Shown here: one piece after another, positions 63,434 to 64,000 of the stretch | Numbering within the stretch: position 1 is the stretch's first letter | Layout: every line of letters starts with the position of its first letter | Source of the DNA: Pseudomonas sp. DG56-2 | GTDB taxonomy: Bacteria > Pseudomonadota > Gammaproteobacteria > Pseudomonadales > Pseudomonadaceae | Reading direction: 5' to 3' | NCBI RefSeq assembly: GCF_004803755.1 | Contig: NZ_CP032311.1 | Location: 3,426,501-3,490,500, forward strand | Length of the DNA: 64,000 nt | Position numbers and translations under genes: made by a program | The notes under the pieces: model-generated | What the model saw: the letters and a program-made list of their open reading frames with translations, nothing else | What the model was told of the DNA's origin: nothing | Databases searched by the model: none

Positions 63434-64000
63434 ATGCCTGACCGCCTGCTCAACGACCGCCTTGACTGGAACCTGCTGCGCACCTTTCGGGTGATTGGCC
63501 AGGAACTCAGTATCAGCCGCGCTGCAGCGCGCTTGCACCTGACCCAACCCGCAGTCAGCCAGGCCCTCAAGCGCCTGGAGGAACAGCTCGGTCGGCAATT
63601 GATCGCCCGCCGCGGTCCGCGCTTTGCGCTGACCGAAGTGGGCGAGCAGATATTTCATTTGGCTGGGGAAATCTATGGGCAGATGTCGCAGATCGGCGGG
63701 GTGCTCGAAGAACCTGCCGACGAAGTGATTGGCAAAGTGCGGCTCCTGATGATCAGCCGTATTTTCTGCGACTGGTTCGACGGCTTTCTTGCCGACTTCC
63801 ATCGCCAGCATCCACGTGTGGACCTTGAGATCGACGTGATGCGCAGCTCCGACATCGTCAGTGCTCTACAGGAAAAAACTGCAACACTGGGCCTGAGCCT
63901 CAATCGCCGACCGCAGCCGCGCCTGCAACAGCGTTTGTTTCTGCGTCAGCGTTATGCCTTCTTCTGTGGCAAGCATCATGGGCTGTTCGGCAAGCACGAT
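63434..64000 (+). CDS. LysR-family transcriptional regulator (5' part)
   Basis: The first 189 residues of a LysR regulator; the gene runs past the window end. The winged helix (NLLRTFRVIGQELSISRAAARLHLTQPAVSQALKRLEEQLG, in pieces) is complete and the effector domain begins at about residue 97 (GKVRLLMISRIFCDWF). It is divergent from the MHS transporter operon with a 168-bp gap and probably controls it. Confidence 0.9.
   Translation, partial: MPDRLLNDRLDWNLLRTFRVIGQELSISRAAARLHLTQPAVSQALKRLEEQLGRQLIARRGPRFALTEVGEQIFHLAGEIYGQMSQIGGVLEEPADEVIGKVRLLMISRIFCDWFDGFLADFHRQHPRVDLEIDVMRSSDIVSALQEKTATLGLSLNRRPQPRLQQRLFLRQRYAFFCGKHHGLFGKHD

Overview
The window reads as chromosomal DNA of a fluorescent Pseudomonas, most likely of the P. 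putida group. The evidence is GC-rich coding with strong Shine-Dalgarno sites, ArgC type 2, LpxO, PobA/PobR, HutG-GltS, carboxynorspermidine genes, many LysR/AraC/MocR regulators, and a type VI secretion (T6SS) vgrG locus. No rRNA, tRNA, CRISPR array, integrase or transposase was seen. Species assignment is inference only.

Layout. 1-8.4 kb: the 3' end of argC, a SulP transporter, envelope proteins (CAP-domain protein, SleB-like hydrolase), an Rrf2 repressor divergent from an FAD oxidoreductase with a clear operator over the promoter, ThpR, LpxO, an AhpD-like protein and a GNAT acetyltransferase. 8.4-13.3 kb: a cobalamin riboswitch in front of a TonB-dependent receptor, then an MHS-type transporter and a MAPEG protein. 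13.3-18.9 kb: two minus-strand groups, carboxynorspermidine synthesis (dehydrogenase and NspC), and IclR-HutG-GltS for formiminoglutamate/glutamate. 18.9-27.6 kb: small envelope and regulatory genes, a GlxA-type regulator, an Lrp-exporter pair, a MocR regulator followed by ureidoglycine aminohydrolase, a 580-bp intergenic stretch rich in repeats, a START-domain protein and a LysR regulator. 27.7-30.9 kb: an ankyrin protein, then pobR divergent from pobA, with a tiny orphan tatA directly behind pobA.

31.1-39.3 kb is a T6SS tip-and-effector locus: vgrG, a DUF4123 adaptor, a VasX-like 1156-residue effector, and two 252-residue membrane proteins that look like duplicated immunity proteins. Between the two immunity genes lies a decayed copy of the effector's 3' end. 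Base composition falls toward AT across the effector C-terminus and the immunity genes.

39.3-51.8 kb is an aromatic-side-chain oxidation cluster: an AraC regulator, OmpW, a GMC alcohol dehydrogenase, a coniferyl-aldehyde-type dehydrogenase, a MetA-type outer-membrane channel, a sigma-54 activator of the XylR/DmpR class and, divergent from it, aldehyde dehydrogenase, cytochrome c, a Tat-signal protein and a p-cresol-methylhydroxylase-like flavoprotein. The last four have the gene order of known p-cresol operons. If the substrate is p-cresol, the product 4-hydroxybenzoate would feed PobA about 20 kb away. Eugenol-type substrates are the main alternative.

51.8-56.4 kb holds one very large minus-strand gene (1539 residues) with leucine-rich repeats and a NEL-type E3 ubiquitin ligase domain whose catalytic Cys motif is intact; it is the most striking gene in the window. 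56.5-64 kb is a nitrogen/polyamine module: an amino acid permease divergent from a MocR regulator, an acetylpolyamine amidohydrolase, an M20 carbamoyl-amino-acid hydrolase and an MHS transporter in one operon, with a divergent LysR regulator cut by the window end.
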